Shown here: in pieces, positions 1 through 25,382 of the stretch
How the letters are laid out: every line of letters starts with the position of its first letter
Numbering within the stretch: the first letter of the stretch is position 1
The notes under the pieces: model-generated
Told to the model about the DNA's origin: nothing
The model's database searches: none
What the model saw: only the letters and a program-made list of their open reading frames with translations
Made by a program: the position numbers and the translations under genes
Assembly: GCA_963693365.1 (NCBI GenBank)
Contig: CAVNZM010000004.1
Span: 12,400,001 to 12,464,000 of the forward strand
From: Amoebidium appalachense
Taxonomy: Eukaryota > Ichthyosporea
Direction: 5' to 3'
Length of the DNA stretch: 64,000 nucleotides

Positions 1-869
1 GCACATGCACACGCACACGCACACGTGCACGCGCACACACGCGCGCGCACACACACATACACACACACCACACAACAACCGTGCACGCACACACACACGG
101 TCGTGGGCACCACACTCAAAAATAAACCAGAGAGAATGATCGAGTGATTGAAATGGTTTTGTATCGCCCCGAATCCGAGACTCTGTATTTAATCTTTTGC
201 AGATTATGTTGCATAAAGATTACAGTAGCTTACATGCGTAGAAATATCTTGATTGTCATGCGTGCAATGTGCAGTGGTGCCAATGAGGGTGGCCATAAGC
301 AAATGATGCATGCAGTCATTCATATCCGTTGATGCTATTGCAGACATACCAATTTAGGTTTACGTACGCGCAGCAGTCCCCTCGGGGGGGGGGGGGGGGG
401 GGGGGGGGGGTTGGGGAGGGAGGGGGGGGGGGGGGGGGGGGGAGGGGAAGGGAAGGGGGGGGGGGGGGGGGGGGGGGGCCAGGTGGAGGGTGAGGATGGA
501 GGGACGGGGGGAGGGGAGGGGGGAGGGGGGAGAGGGGGGAAGGGAAGAGAAGGAGGGGGGGATTGCATGAGCATGGAATGCTGGTACCGTTACACATGCA
601 CTTCATCACGTCATTCCTCTACACACAAGTGGTACCAGTAGTGGCCCGAATTATGTACTACGATACGATGATCAGCAGCACGTTTATGTCCAAGTATACC
701 AATGCCGTGTGCAAACGTGTGCGTACACGTATCACATGCCATGCTAATCAATTTGGTTATAATTCTCCCCAGTCCCATGCCACAGTTCAAATAAATGAAC
801 ATGTGATGCTGCCATCCCGGCTAGGCTGATAATCATTGGCAAGTTGCAGGGCGTAGTAAGTACGTATAC

Positions 870-1137
<268 letters not shown>

Positions 1138-1376
1138 GTATAGGTGTCATAAAATATAGCAGTCGCTGTCCCCCAGCGGCAATGCCTTTTGCCCGATCTG
1201 GCTACGCGCTTGGTTATGGAACATGTTCGAGCCTGTGGCTGGGGACTTGATTTTTTTAGGCAGCCTTGCTCGGGCTGAACTATAATTATGTCCGGCTAGT
1301 CTACCATGACGTAGACGCCAGACTTGCTATACAAGAGATGGTGGAGGTGCGAGCCGCGGTACGTGCATGCACGCGC

Positions 1377-1502
1377 GTGTGCGTGTGTACATGTTCTTGT
1401 ATGTGCATGCGTGTATGTTTGTCTGGTGATGCACGTTTCGTGTGCGTGTGTACATGTTCTTGTATGTGCATGCGTGTATGTTTGTCTGGTGATGCACGTT
1501 TC
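1377..1502. repeat. 63-bp unit in two tandem copies
   Basis: Positions 1377-1439 and 1440-1502 are copies of the same 63-bp unit with no difference that I can see. The unit carries ACATGTTCTTGTATGTGCAT and ends in GATGCACGTTTC. The identity suggests a recent duplication. Confidence 0.9.
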
Positions 1503-2071
1503 CATGCTGATTGTACATGAAATTTGGCAATTATTGCGATAGAACCAATGAGGCGGTGTGAAGTTTTAGTACAACTTCAATTAAATGCGCTTTGCGAGGT
1601 CCACTGAATGCAAACTCATGTGCCGCATGCATATCACGGGGCAGGTGCACATGCATGCCAATTGCACATGCGTCGGCATGGCCAAACATCGACACAATCA
1701 TTTCTGTACTCTTTCAGCAGCGTGGAGGGCCCACCCAAAATTGGTTTTTCTTAAGTTTTTTACTGTAATCAGAATTACCTCCATGCGCCCACTGCACTGG
1801 GCAATGCACGAAAAAGACATCATCAATAAACGTATGTCGGGCCTCGAGCCCAGGATTAAACAGCAACACGCTTGGACCTTCAACATATGACTATCACCAT
1901 GCAACAGATTCAACATATCCATGTACAACATGTATATATGGTGTGCATAAAAGGCCTACGACTTAACTTGAATGGGTGCTCTGTGGTTGAAACGTGCGCG
2001 TGTAGGTGTGTGCGTGCGTGCGTGCTCGTGTATGTTTGAGGTGTGTGCCACGTGTGTGTGTGGTGTCTGTC

Positions 2072-2119
<48 letters not shown>

Positions 2120-2340
2120 GGTAGTATGTTGAGTAGGCAAAGTTTACATGCAAATGAATAATTCAGAATATGATCAACAGATAAAAGAATAATATGACCT
2201 ACGGAAAATGAAATAATAAACGGGCCTTCACCAGAGTCACAGGCAGACAGAAGGCACCAGTGGTCCACCCATCCACTTAGTGTGCAATTTACATGCAACA
2301 ATCTAGCTCAGCCTAAAAAAAACACGGTGACACGCATGCA

Positions 2341-2416
<76 letters not shown>

Positions 2417-2455
2417 GTGTGTCGTGTCTCTGTCTCTCTGTGTGTGCGTGTGCGC

Positions 2456-2526
<71 letters not shown>
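2341..2526. repeat. (TG)n microsatellite
   Basis: Two long TG runs are separated by a short degenerate part at about 2415-2462. Confidence 0.95.
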
Positions 2527-2533
<7 letters not shown>

Positions 2534-2813
2534 GGTATCTGCTAAGAGTCATGTGTTTGGAGTACAATATGTTCGTATGCATGACGGTAGGTGCATCATG
2601 AGTATGCGAGTGCTTTCTATCACACGTGTGGCTAACAAGCCAAAAAAAACCTACACACCGGGTAAACGATGCAGCCTATCCTGCAGTGTAACTAAACCAG
2701 CAGCAGACTATATACACAGCGGCGATTCAACATATCTTACCAAAAGCCATTGTTGTAACCTTAATCAAACACCCCTATGCATACTAATCAAAATTCCATC
2801 AATTGTAGATTTA

Positions 2814-2819
2814 CCCCCC

Positions 2820-2861
<42 letters not shown>

Positions 2862-2877
2862 AAAAAAAAAAAAAAAA
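2814..2877. repeat. C run joined to A run
   Basis: About 30 C residues, with one T interruption, pass directly into about 23 A residues. This C-then-A order recurs across the window and matches the tail of the interspersed repeat near 13.4 kb. Confidence 0.9.
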
Positions 2878-3494
2878 CACCCAGCGAAAAACCCAGTTAA
2901 AAAATAATCTGGGTTTTTTTCTCCGATTAAATAGAAGAGAGAGAGGCAAAGACAGATAGAACAGAACAGAAACTGTGTCGTAAATGCAGACAAGAATACA
3001 GTGTCCCTACATCATTGTGGTGACGTGTTTCTGTCACGATCATAATAAACTTAAGTTAAAAATTTAGCAATCTGTGTACAGGCGGCAACCTTTTTTTTCT
3101 TCTTTCCCCCCCCCCCCCCCCCCTTTTCTGCCTTCATTTTCGTTTTCAATGCCCCCTAAAACCCCACCCATAACGAACAAAAAACAAAATGTATATGGGG
3201 GCCAAAAAACGACGGTACACCCCTTCCGTGCTTTCTGATCATCAACACACCTTCCGTCCAGGACACATGATATGTTCTCCTCCACGTGAAATATCAAGAT
3301 AGCATAAAAACCCATGCCTGGATCTGTAATTTCACGATGAAGAGGTGGAGCTAGTGCGCCGACGGGCCTGCAGGAGAAAGACGACATGGTCGTGCCTCCT
3401 CTTGACATCCATAATGTCTGCAAGGAAGCAGCCGTGAGAATGGGTTCAAGAATTATAAACGAGCACAGAGGGGGTGAGAGAAAGAGAAAATACT

Positions 3495-3574
3495 CGCACA
3501 TGTGTGTGCACGTGTGTGTGTGTGTGTACGTGTGTGTGTGTGTGTGCGCGCGCGAGTGTGTGTACGTGCATGAA

Positions 3575-3615
<41 letters not shown>

Positions 3616-3721
3616 CATTTTTTTTCATCACAGCAATTTTAAGAGTCACGAAGGGTGGACGAGGAGATTCTGCTGGTGATAGAGATGATTGGAGGGGTGC
3701 CCGGGTATATGTAAGGGGACC

Positions 3722-3753
<32 letters not shown>

Positions 3754-3835
3754 GCATGTGTGTGTGTGTGGGTGGGTGGGTGGGTGCGTGGGTGCGCGCG
3801 CGCGCGCATGTGTGTGCGTGCATGCGTGCGCGTGC

Positions 3836-3877
<42 letters not shown>

Positions 3878-3957
3878 GAGTGTGTGAGTGTGTGAGTGTG
3901 TGTGGTTGGGGGGGGGGGGGGGGGGGGGGTTGGGGGAGGAGGGGGGGGGGGGGGGGG
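3495..3957. repeat. (GT)n and poly-G block at the 3' end of the kinase gene
   Basis: GT repeats at 3500-3560 and 3721-3903 alternate with G runs at about 3577-3614 and 3907-3957. The last G run ends immediately before the kinase stop codon, which reads TTA on the plus strand at 3958-3960. Confidence 0.9.
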
Positions 3958-15999
<12,042 letters not shown>

Positions 16000-18900
16000 G
16001 TTTGAAACACGCACGTGTTTAAACCTAGATGTGATAGATGCTGGAATTAGGGCGCACGGGGCACCAATGGATGTCAGCAGTCTTCAACCGAACAGTCACT
16101 CGCGTCATTTCGTTTCACGAAGGTGGCCACAATTCACGTGGGCCAAGACAGTGTCGGATTATTGTTGATGAAGCACAGCACCAGGCAGATGGGTTGGAAA
16201 GGAAGAAAAAACTCTGAAACAGTTGATATTGATACCCTCTTATCTGTCAAATCTAGCAAGGGCTAGCTGCTTAACAAGGTTGATGGGGCTACAAAAGAAG
16301 TTCTAGACTATTCTCATGCCCAATTTCATTTAGGTACTTGGTTTACTAATTACAGCTACAGCTCAGTCTTTCTGCACCTTTGTTTAGGCAGCTATAGGGG
16401 ACAGCTGCAGACCAGAAGTCTCATGACGTCGAAGACTCTAACCAGCTATTATACCAAACTGTTAGCGCCTCTTTACAACGCCAGATGTGTCACGGAAAAA
16501 AGAGTGAGCAGTACAAATTATAATTATGTCTTGGACAGCACTATTTACACTAACAGCACGAGACAACCAGTGTTCTTATTATTCTCGCTACTTTACACAC
16601 TGTCTACTTTCATGTTTTGCTTTCCATGTTCGGATGACGCAGTGCAAATTACGTGGATGCGACATTGAAGGTCCGTAAGCCTTGCGTGCCTTCACTTACG
16701 CAATTCCAGGGCTTACCTGGTACGTTATTTCTTTCTATGACCTATAGCCAATCAAACATTATCAGATGGCGTATCTTTTTAAAAATGATCTTGGTGACCC
16801 CGCTTTCGACATTATAAAGGCACAAAAATTTAGAAAAAAACATCACAATATTTGTATTGATTATAAACTTAAAAAATATTGCTTAAGAACCTTTTTGTGC
16901 CTCTTGTTTTTCTAGCTCTGTCCATACATCTATTTTTGTCTTGGGGCTTCCACCAATTACGAATGAGGCGCGAAAGGCTCAACTCCCCGCCTTGGATCGA
17001 ATATGATAAGCGGGAAAAGCATCGCTCTGATTGTGGTCCAATCATTAATTTTTAGGGACGGTTTAACGCATTCCGAGGAATATGATCTCACCGCAAGCCT
17101 CAAGGCATCAGGTTGAACTTTGTACAGCTGTTGCATGCGCACAGTACAAAATTTACAAAAGGTATTATCCCCCCCTCATTGAAACCAACCATGTATATGT
17201 GATTCTTATGGAGTATCTACGGAAAAGTGCATTTTGATGTTCAGTGAGTGGCGTGAACCAATCAATAAAAAGCACTGGACAGGCCAATCAAGCACTGGGC
17301 TGTTGAGCCGTTGGCGGGAAAAGTCTTCGCCATCCGGCGGCCGTCGACTGTCAGACTCCCGGGGCCCCCATGAAAGACTTAATTTATGTTTCGGCTCACG
17401 TTTGTACCTATCTTTGATTGGTTTTAGGGGTCCTGAAGGAGTGTTACAGAAAGCTCAATGTTAGAAGCTGATTGGATTAAACTTAATGAGCATGACTATG
17501 TAATGAATGCTCTAAAAATAAAAATGTGTGTACCCCTACTGTGTTTTTGTTATTTTGTTTTAGGCGGGCGAAGTGGGTTTCTAACTTTACTGCTTGGCTG
17601 TTTTTTTGGTTACTCTTTTGCTTGCGGCTAAACAACTAACACAGGCAAGCATCCGCTCAGCCAATCGCCGCAACTTTTAAACCGTTTGCCTACTTCATCA
17701 CATTAAGATCTGATTTGTCTATATTAATGATTTAACGACCTGACCAATCGGGTATGGCGCAAAAGTACGTCATTAATTTGAGATGATTGGTCCGGGTATG
17801 GCGTGGAAATCAATGATTGGTTGGAGGTACGCAGGTCAAAACATAAATAACGCTTGGTTTGGTCCGTTGAGAGTTGAGACCTGCTCCGGCCGCGGCCATG
17901 CCAAGGTCCACAGGGCAGTAATACATCTCCTAGTCAAAAATGGAATTAAAGCATTGTCCTCACGCAGCAAACAACAAAAAGAAACTTTTTTACGTACAGT
18001 GTCTGCTTTTACGATTTGACAGTGAACATCACGAGCAGGACTCTGGCCTTGCGGCCGGTGGGCGCGGTGTTTTTTCCGGCCTCACTCTGTGAGCCAGACT
18101 GGTCATTACAGCTTTAGTACTGCCTGATTTTATCGGAACAGTCAATCTATTGTATCTACTATAATTTTAGTTTGGCTTTAAGGCTGAAGCACTACTGATT
18201 AAATTATCTTAACAGTTTAAAGCAATGTTCCTGGATGGCTATCTCGACAAAGCGATGTAAAATCGACGTTTGGAATTACGGAGGAGGAAGGCAACAACAT
18301 GTGTTTTGAATATAAGTCCTGCTCGTTTTGTCGGTTAAATATTGTATAAATTTTAAGCAAATTTCTGGTTAATTTTGCTGTTAATGGTCGAATTGGACGC
18401 ATTGAATAGCCGTGAACTGCAGTCATGAACTCATTAGTTCATCAAGGAGAGGAATGCAACCCGGCGAAGAGCATTGGACTGCCAAAGTTTGACCAATCAT
18501 AGCCCAAGGTAGTAGGTAAAAACATTACCGGTATCAAAATAATTATGAAAACCCCAGTTGCATAAACTGATTTTTCACAATAATGGGGTGTAAACAAATT
18601 TACAAAACATTGAAAGCGATTCGCATTTTTGGGAAATAACTTAAATTATCCGAGATTTCCGAACTTTCGGTTACAGGACAGAGAGATGCCGGCCCCGGGC
18701 CTCAGCTTTCAAGCACCACAGCCGCTGCAAAGCACACACAAAAACACAAACTACACAGGTGACACCGTTTAAACCTCTACCCTAACCGTTGCAAGTGTGT
18801 TAGCGCTAGTCAGCAAGGGTAGTTCGCTGCGCAAAATTGTATGTGTTAAGATGGTATAGGTTGGTAAGTTTTTGCCTTTCAGGCGCCACACTCTGGCTAA

Positions 18901-19576
18901 GCGTACCCGATACAACTTGCTTCGAGTTGTAACAGAATCGAATGTTTGAAGGTAGGTGCCGAAGAGTGGCCTGTTTTTTACTCCGCTGTGACTTCTTGTT
19001 GCCACAGTTCTACCAGCCACAAGTAGCTTTGTCGTGCTATTTTTGATTTGCTCTAAGCTTGTAGGGTTAGGCTGGTGGTGGCGGGCCGCTCGAGGCTAGG
19101 TACTTGTTTAAGGAAAGCTGCTTCGGTTGAACTGTTTTGAATTGTCACACAGGCGCGTCCTAGAGAGAAGCCGTTGCTTTTCTTCTGCTGCCATAACTGG
19201 TGAAGGTTGAGGCACATGGTGTGTACTCCTGTTGGCGAGGGGAGGGACGGGGGCTATCCGGAGTAGACCTTACGAAGTGCCGAACGGGGGCATATCAACT
19301 GAGTGTGTGGTTAAGGGAGGGGCTTGTGTATTTTGGTAGTGGTGGTTTGGGGGGGGGGGGGGGGGGGGGGGGGGGGAGGGAAGCTATTGGAGGGAACGGC
19401 CCAAAGAAATGTCTTTTGATTGTCTGGTAAACATGGGTGGGGTTGGGTGGTTCTACTCAAGGGGTCTTGGGATGTGTAAACTGCAGGTGCACATGCTATG
19501 CATTACTTGTGCGCTTGTGTTTCGCCTTTCGAATTTTCGAAGATTTGTATAATCTCGTCGTGTCAGGCTGACCGTG
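16000..19576. other. Head-to-head spacer between the kinase and ARID4-like genes
   Basis: No gene supported. The kinase is read leftward and the ARID4-like gene rightward, so this spacer should hold both promoters. It is almost free of microsatellites; a G run at about 19349-19376 is the main exception. It is rich in CCAATC/GATTGG. Confidence 0.6.
16748..18498. promoter_or_regulatory. Cluster of 11 CCAATC boxes (NF-Y type)
   Basis: CCAATC occurs at 16748, 17038, 17258, 17284, 17661, 17744 and 18493. Its complement GATTGG occurs at 17416, 17470, 17785 and 17815. About one is expected by chance in 1.75 kb counting both strands. Several fit the extended NF-Y core, such as GCCAATCA and ACCAATCA. 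That NF-Y binds here is inferred. Confidence 0.5.
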
Positions 19577-20465
19577 ATGGGTGTTTCTAGGCTCAAAATG
19601 GAGTGCGAAGGTGTCTTGGAGATTGGGACGGAGGTTAGTGCGAAATATAAAGGGGCCTTTTGTGAGGCTGTGATTAAGAGTGTGGAGGCATCGTTGGAGG
19701 CACGTTTGGAATTCACTGTGAAGGGAAAAGGCAGTCATTGGGTGCATGGCAAGGTGAGTTCTGTTTAGTAAGCACATCTTCTTCTCCCCCCCTCCCCCCT
19801 CCCCCCCCCCAAAAAAGCCCCCCCCCCCCCCCTCCCCTTGGGGGTCCTTTCTCTCTCTCCCCCATCTTCACTGCAACCGAGGAGCTTCAAAGAAACCTCG
19901 TCTCCTGAACCTTCCTTGCTTTTCGCTTGCTGCTGCAACCTTAACCCCCTGTCCCTCACTACGTTCTTATCTGTGGCATTTGCTCACATGAATAAGCCTG
20001 CTTGTCTTTATTGAAGACGAGTCACCCACCCACGTGGAAGTGAACGGTACCTGAGCTGGGTTTCACGTGCAGGGTGAAGGGGTCGAAAGTCAAGTACCGT
20101 GATAGACTTGCCCCCCCTTCCCCCCCCCCTCCCCCCCCCCCCCCCCTCCCCCCCCCCCCCCCTCTCTCCCCTCCTTCGCCTCCCCCTGCCTTCTCGTTTG
20201 AGAAAAGGCCTGCTTGTGAAATACACTCTGTGTGCTTTGCAGACTCGGTGTTGATTTGTCCGTCGCGAATGTGTGATTGTGTAGTTCATATTTTGTAGAG
20301 CATTCTTTACCTCCCCCCCTTGTAGGAGGGCCCGGCGCACTTACGCTCATCCCACTTTACTCAAAGAGCTATCTGCTCCCTGCTGCATGCGCAATATGTT
20401 GATATGTATGACAATATGCTGTTGCATGCTCACCAAAAATCCATGCTACAGACACACCTTCTTCC

Positions 20466-20516
<51 letters not shown>

Positions 20517-21955
20517 AAAAAAAAAAGAAGAAGAAGAAGAAGAAGAAGAAAAAGGTAGAGAGAGAAGGGGAGGGTGGGGGCGGAGGGGGGGGGGGGGGGG
20601 GAGAATGAAAACAACAGGACATGTTAGCTTGGTCCCTTCTCCCTCCTATATGGCTACTTTCCTGGGACGCTAAGTTTGATCATGGGGTTTTGGTGCGGGG
20701 CAGAACATTCGTGGGCAAGTTCGCCTGCACGGGCTGGTGGAGGCACAGCATCCGTCCGATGGGCAATACTACCAGGGCACCATAGTCAGAATAACCGACA
20801 ACAGCATATACACCGTGGGTATGTGAGCCTTTCAGTTCCTTTTCTATCTTGCTCCTTCAGGCCCCTGGTTCCTCTCGTGGCCTTTTAGTCTTTGCTCATC
20901 ATGTCACAACATGGTGTTGAGTGTTCACGCCTAGGAACAGCATCCTCCCCCCCAGACCCCTTCCCCCAGTGTCACAGGCTTACCTTCTTCTATTTCTTCG
21001 TCTTGAGGTTTGGAAAGGGCCTGCTCGGTTCTAAATTTTCCCAATCTGTACCGTACGTTTTCAGGCAGCCTTGAGGTCAAATTGAACACCTGTAGTGGCC
21101 ATCATAGCCGAATGCTTATCTCTCCGGTGGAGATATCAGCCAGGGATACGGCACCGTTTGTGGTTTTGGTGGATGAACGCGCGCGGGCGCGCGCCCCGGG
21201 GGGGGGGGGGGGGGGGGGGGCTGTTGAAGACAGTGCATTGACTACCCCTCCCCCCGAGGGGGAGGGGGAGGGAAGGGGATTGGCACACACTCATGCCACC
21301 AGCATATTTGCACACAAGCTCCCTTGTACAGTGTTCTCATCAGCCCCCCCCCCCCCCCCCCCCCTCCCTCCCCTCCCCTCGGTTTCCCCCGAAGAGAGAG
21401 AGGGAGAGAGAGATTGACACATACAGACACCTTATCAGGCAAAAATGCACACACACACACACACACACACACCTATCAAGCCTTACCTCTGTCTGTCCCC
21501 CCACCGCCCGCCCACCCACATGCCACTTTCTCAAATGCCTCACACCCCCCACCCCCCAGTTTTTGACGATGGAGATGTGCGGACAGTCAAGCGGCAGGGG
21601 ATCCACCTTAAACCCCCACGGCCAGATTCGGCCACACCCGAAAAGTCGGGTGGGCGGGTAGTGACTGAGGCAGTCCCCTCACCGAGGAGACACACTGCAT
21701 CGGACATTAATCCTGCAAGGTGGGTGTCTACACTGTATGTGTGGCATGCCTGTGTGGGTGGACGTAAGGTATTGAACCACAGCGAAGTTAGGTGTGTGGG
21801 GTTGATTTGGGTACGTGGTGAATGTGATGGCATGGTTGAAAGAAGAAGTGCAGTGCTGGGGAGGCCGGGAGAGGGGGAGGGGAGGGGGGGGGAAGGGGGG
21901 GGGGATTTGTGTTGCAGATGGGCTTTGTAAATCTGTGTGTTTTTGTTTTGTGCGT

Positions 21956-21988
<33 letters not shown>

Positions 21989-22271
21989 GGGGGGGGGATG
22001 GGGGGTCTGCTTTAGTGTGGAGATGTGTTTGAGAAGAGGATGGAAGGCTTGGGAGGAGACAGCAGGGTCTTAGGTGTGTCTGACATAGTCCTACAGCCAT
22101 GCCAAGAAACCTCCACCCCCCAGCCCTAAGCCACCGAAGCTCTCGAAGCCCCCATCCACTGCCCCAGCCAAGAGGTAAGCAAGCAGCCAGCCAGAATCTG
22201 TGTGGGGCACCTTTGGCAAGTGTTAGGTTGTGTTGAATGTGGGTTCAATGTGGGTGGAACAAAAGTAGTTT

Positions 22272-22319
<48 letters not shown>

Positions 22320-23655
22320 GGGAATGAAGTGATGAGATTATTTTTCTGGGGGGTGGGAGGTAGGGGGAGGGGGGTTCGTTCCCTCGTGCATTCCCAAACA
22401 CGAACTTCTCACATTGCCGCATGACTGGTGTGTTACGGATGACTTTTTGCTGGCTTGATCAAACGGTACCCTGGTATTATTGCATTCTGTTTGGGGGTGT
22501 CAAATCCAGGCACCGGGTAGCATTTGCTGACACGTCTTTGGTTTGTGTCTTCAGTGTTTTGCAGAAACAGCAGAATGCAGTTTCGTCGGCAAAGTAAGTG
22601 GCTCGTGATCGCCTGAACGTGCCCTCATGCCATTTGTTGCCCTTTGTGAATTGTGTTGTGATTGAGGGTGTGTGATGAAGCCCTATTTGCCCCCCCCCCC
22701 CCTCCCCCCCCCCCCCCCCCCCCCCCCCGCGCCGGGGGAGGGGGGGGGGGGGGGGGGGGGATGGAAACTGTGTAGTTCGGAGTGTCCACTAGCGGGGGGG
22801 GGGGGGAGGGGGAAGCACAATGTCAATCGCAACTTTGGGTGTGGGGGGGGGGGGGGGGGTGTTGAATTTTCTACCGAGTGTCCACGGAATTCCAACCCCC
22901 TCCCCCCCCCCCCCCCCCCACAAGCACACATCCACAAGCACACACACACCCCTAAAAGAAAAGGGAAAGAGACTGGGGGGGGGGGGGGGGGGGGGGGGGA
23001 TGTGCAGGCACACCTTCGTCTTTCTTACCCTCCGTCCTCCCCGACCGTACCTTGTCTCCATTCTTCCAACCACCTAATGCATAGGTCAATTTCCATCTAT
23101 CCAGCTACCCACAATACGTTTGCACCTTGCCATGTTGCACCCCCTTCCCCCCCCCCCCAATGGAGCTCCCTACCTCTTGTTGTACTAAGCTTTCTTCTCC
23201 ATTCTCAGACCGGCCCCCGCAACCGACACCAAAAAGGCCCCTCCTCGGCCCCCTAAAACCCCACAGAAGCAAAGTGATGCTGGCGGGGGTGTTGGTGTGG
23301 GCAAGAAGGAAGGCAGTGAGAGGGTGCTCACTGATGAGCAGATCGAGAGGCGGGTGGCCGTGTTTGTGCGCACCCCCAACTGCACATTCTGGAAACCAGC
23401 TCTGGTATGGCCCATAGTGATCCCCCCCCCCCCCCCCCCCCCTCCCCCCCCCCCCCCCCCCCCCCAGGTGAATTGGTCGAAACGTGGGTACTCTCAATTG
23501 ACATGGACCCCTCCTAAGGATGGGCTGTGCTTATGATGCATGTTCTTGGTGTGCTGCGATCCGCATGGTGTTGGCCGTCATGAATGTGTACGTCGTACTC
23601 TGTAGCCCCCCTCCCCTCTCCCCCTCTCCTTCTCAGGGGCCCAAGATCTCACACA

Positions 23656-23689
<34 letters not shown>

Positions 23690-24280
23690 TCCAACTCACT
23701 TGTTTTGCATGCTTTGTGTGACTGTGCCTTTCGCGTTTGTCGGCTGATATTTGTAGTTCGTACTGGGTGTGCTTTATAACCCCTCCCCCTCCCCTTCACC
23801 CCCCCACCCATGCTCATGATGGGCTGGTACTGATGGGACATGTCTACAGGTTGTGCCCCCCGGTGAGATAGACGAGACTATGCCGCGGAAACGAAATTCC
23901 ACAGATATCCTCGTCCGGTATCTGGATGACTTCACATAGTAATTATCCAACCCCCACCCACCCAGCCACCCACCCACCCAACCACCTTACCCCTCCCTAC
24001 CCCCTGCGGTTGCCCGCATGAGCATGTACACACAGGCGTTTGTTTGTACTTGGCATGCACGTGCATTTACCCCCACGCCCCTCCGTTTTTCATTCTCATT
24101 GATGCCTCTCTATTCACACACCTATGCTCGTGGGGCTGGAACATTTTTGTCATGGCTGCCCACTGCTCAGTTCCTGCCTCTGTCTTGCTTATGCAGACCG
24201 TACTGATACAGCAATTGCTGTCATCTTCTGGTCTACTACCAGCCATGGGCTTGGTAAACATCAGTCATACTCGTTATAGG

Positions 24281-24315
<35 letters not shown>

Positions 24316-25228
24316 GTACACACACACACACACTATGCTCATGCTCACGCTCATTCGGAGCCCCTTTCTACCTCCGACAGACCGAAAAGGTTGTCTGTCC
24401 TTGTTCTTTTTTTTTGCCCCACCTTATCGGCTCACCAAACATAAACACAATGTATGGTGCAGGTTTATTATCTGTGTCCTAACCCCCCCCCCCCCCCCCC
24501 CCCCCCCCTCCCCCCTCCCCGCCCGCGCTCGCCCGTCCACTTACTTTCGACACACACAAACACACCTCCACCATCACCTCCTCTTCCTCCCGCCCACCCA
24601 CCCACCTACCCATCCTCTCCCCCCCTCCCCCCCATTGAACCCCCTCTCATCATTGCTTGCAGTGTTTCTGTGCCCGAGCGTTCTGTGCGCCTGTTTACGG
24701 AGGACTCTGGGCTGTACCGGCTGTTTGTGGAGGTGGACTACGAGGCATTCAGCACCCACGTGGGTGTGAAGAGAGCACTGGTCTACATGGCCACCGGTGC
24801 CCTCCCCGATCAGGCCCTGTGGAAAGCATTTCGTGCTGCACGGGTCTGTGTCCCCCCCCACCCCCACACACGCACACTCACACTCACACGTATCCACCCC
24901 CACCCCCAACTTGGCGCCTTGCACATCCTAATCCTATGTGCACAAAACCAAAGTTGTTTTTACCTATAAATATATATATATGGGGGGGGTGGGGGGGGGG
25001 GGGGGAGGAGGTGGAAGGGAGGGGGGACACTCGATAGGTTGTTAAGACGAATTCTGTTCTTTGTGGAGGCATGTGATCCCCTTGATGATGCACCTTGACC
25101 AATTGTCTCCCGCCGTAAGCATTCATTTTCTGGTCGGTTTATTTCTTTTGTTATATGTAATGCCTTTGCCGCCATATTTCACACCATTTGATACGAATCC
25201 CCTCCCCCCCCACCTCACGCCAATCCCT

Positions 25229-25285
<57 letters not shown>

Positions 25286-25296
25286 TGGTCATTGAC

Positions 25297-25382
<86 letters not shown>

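Noticed and set aside
316-641. Proline- or glycine-rich frames over poly-G/C tracts
   Set aside because: They contain only homopolymer translation with no start context, domain or splice support.
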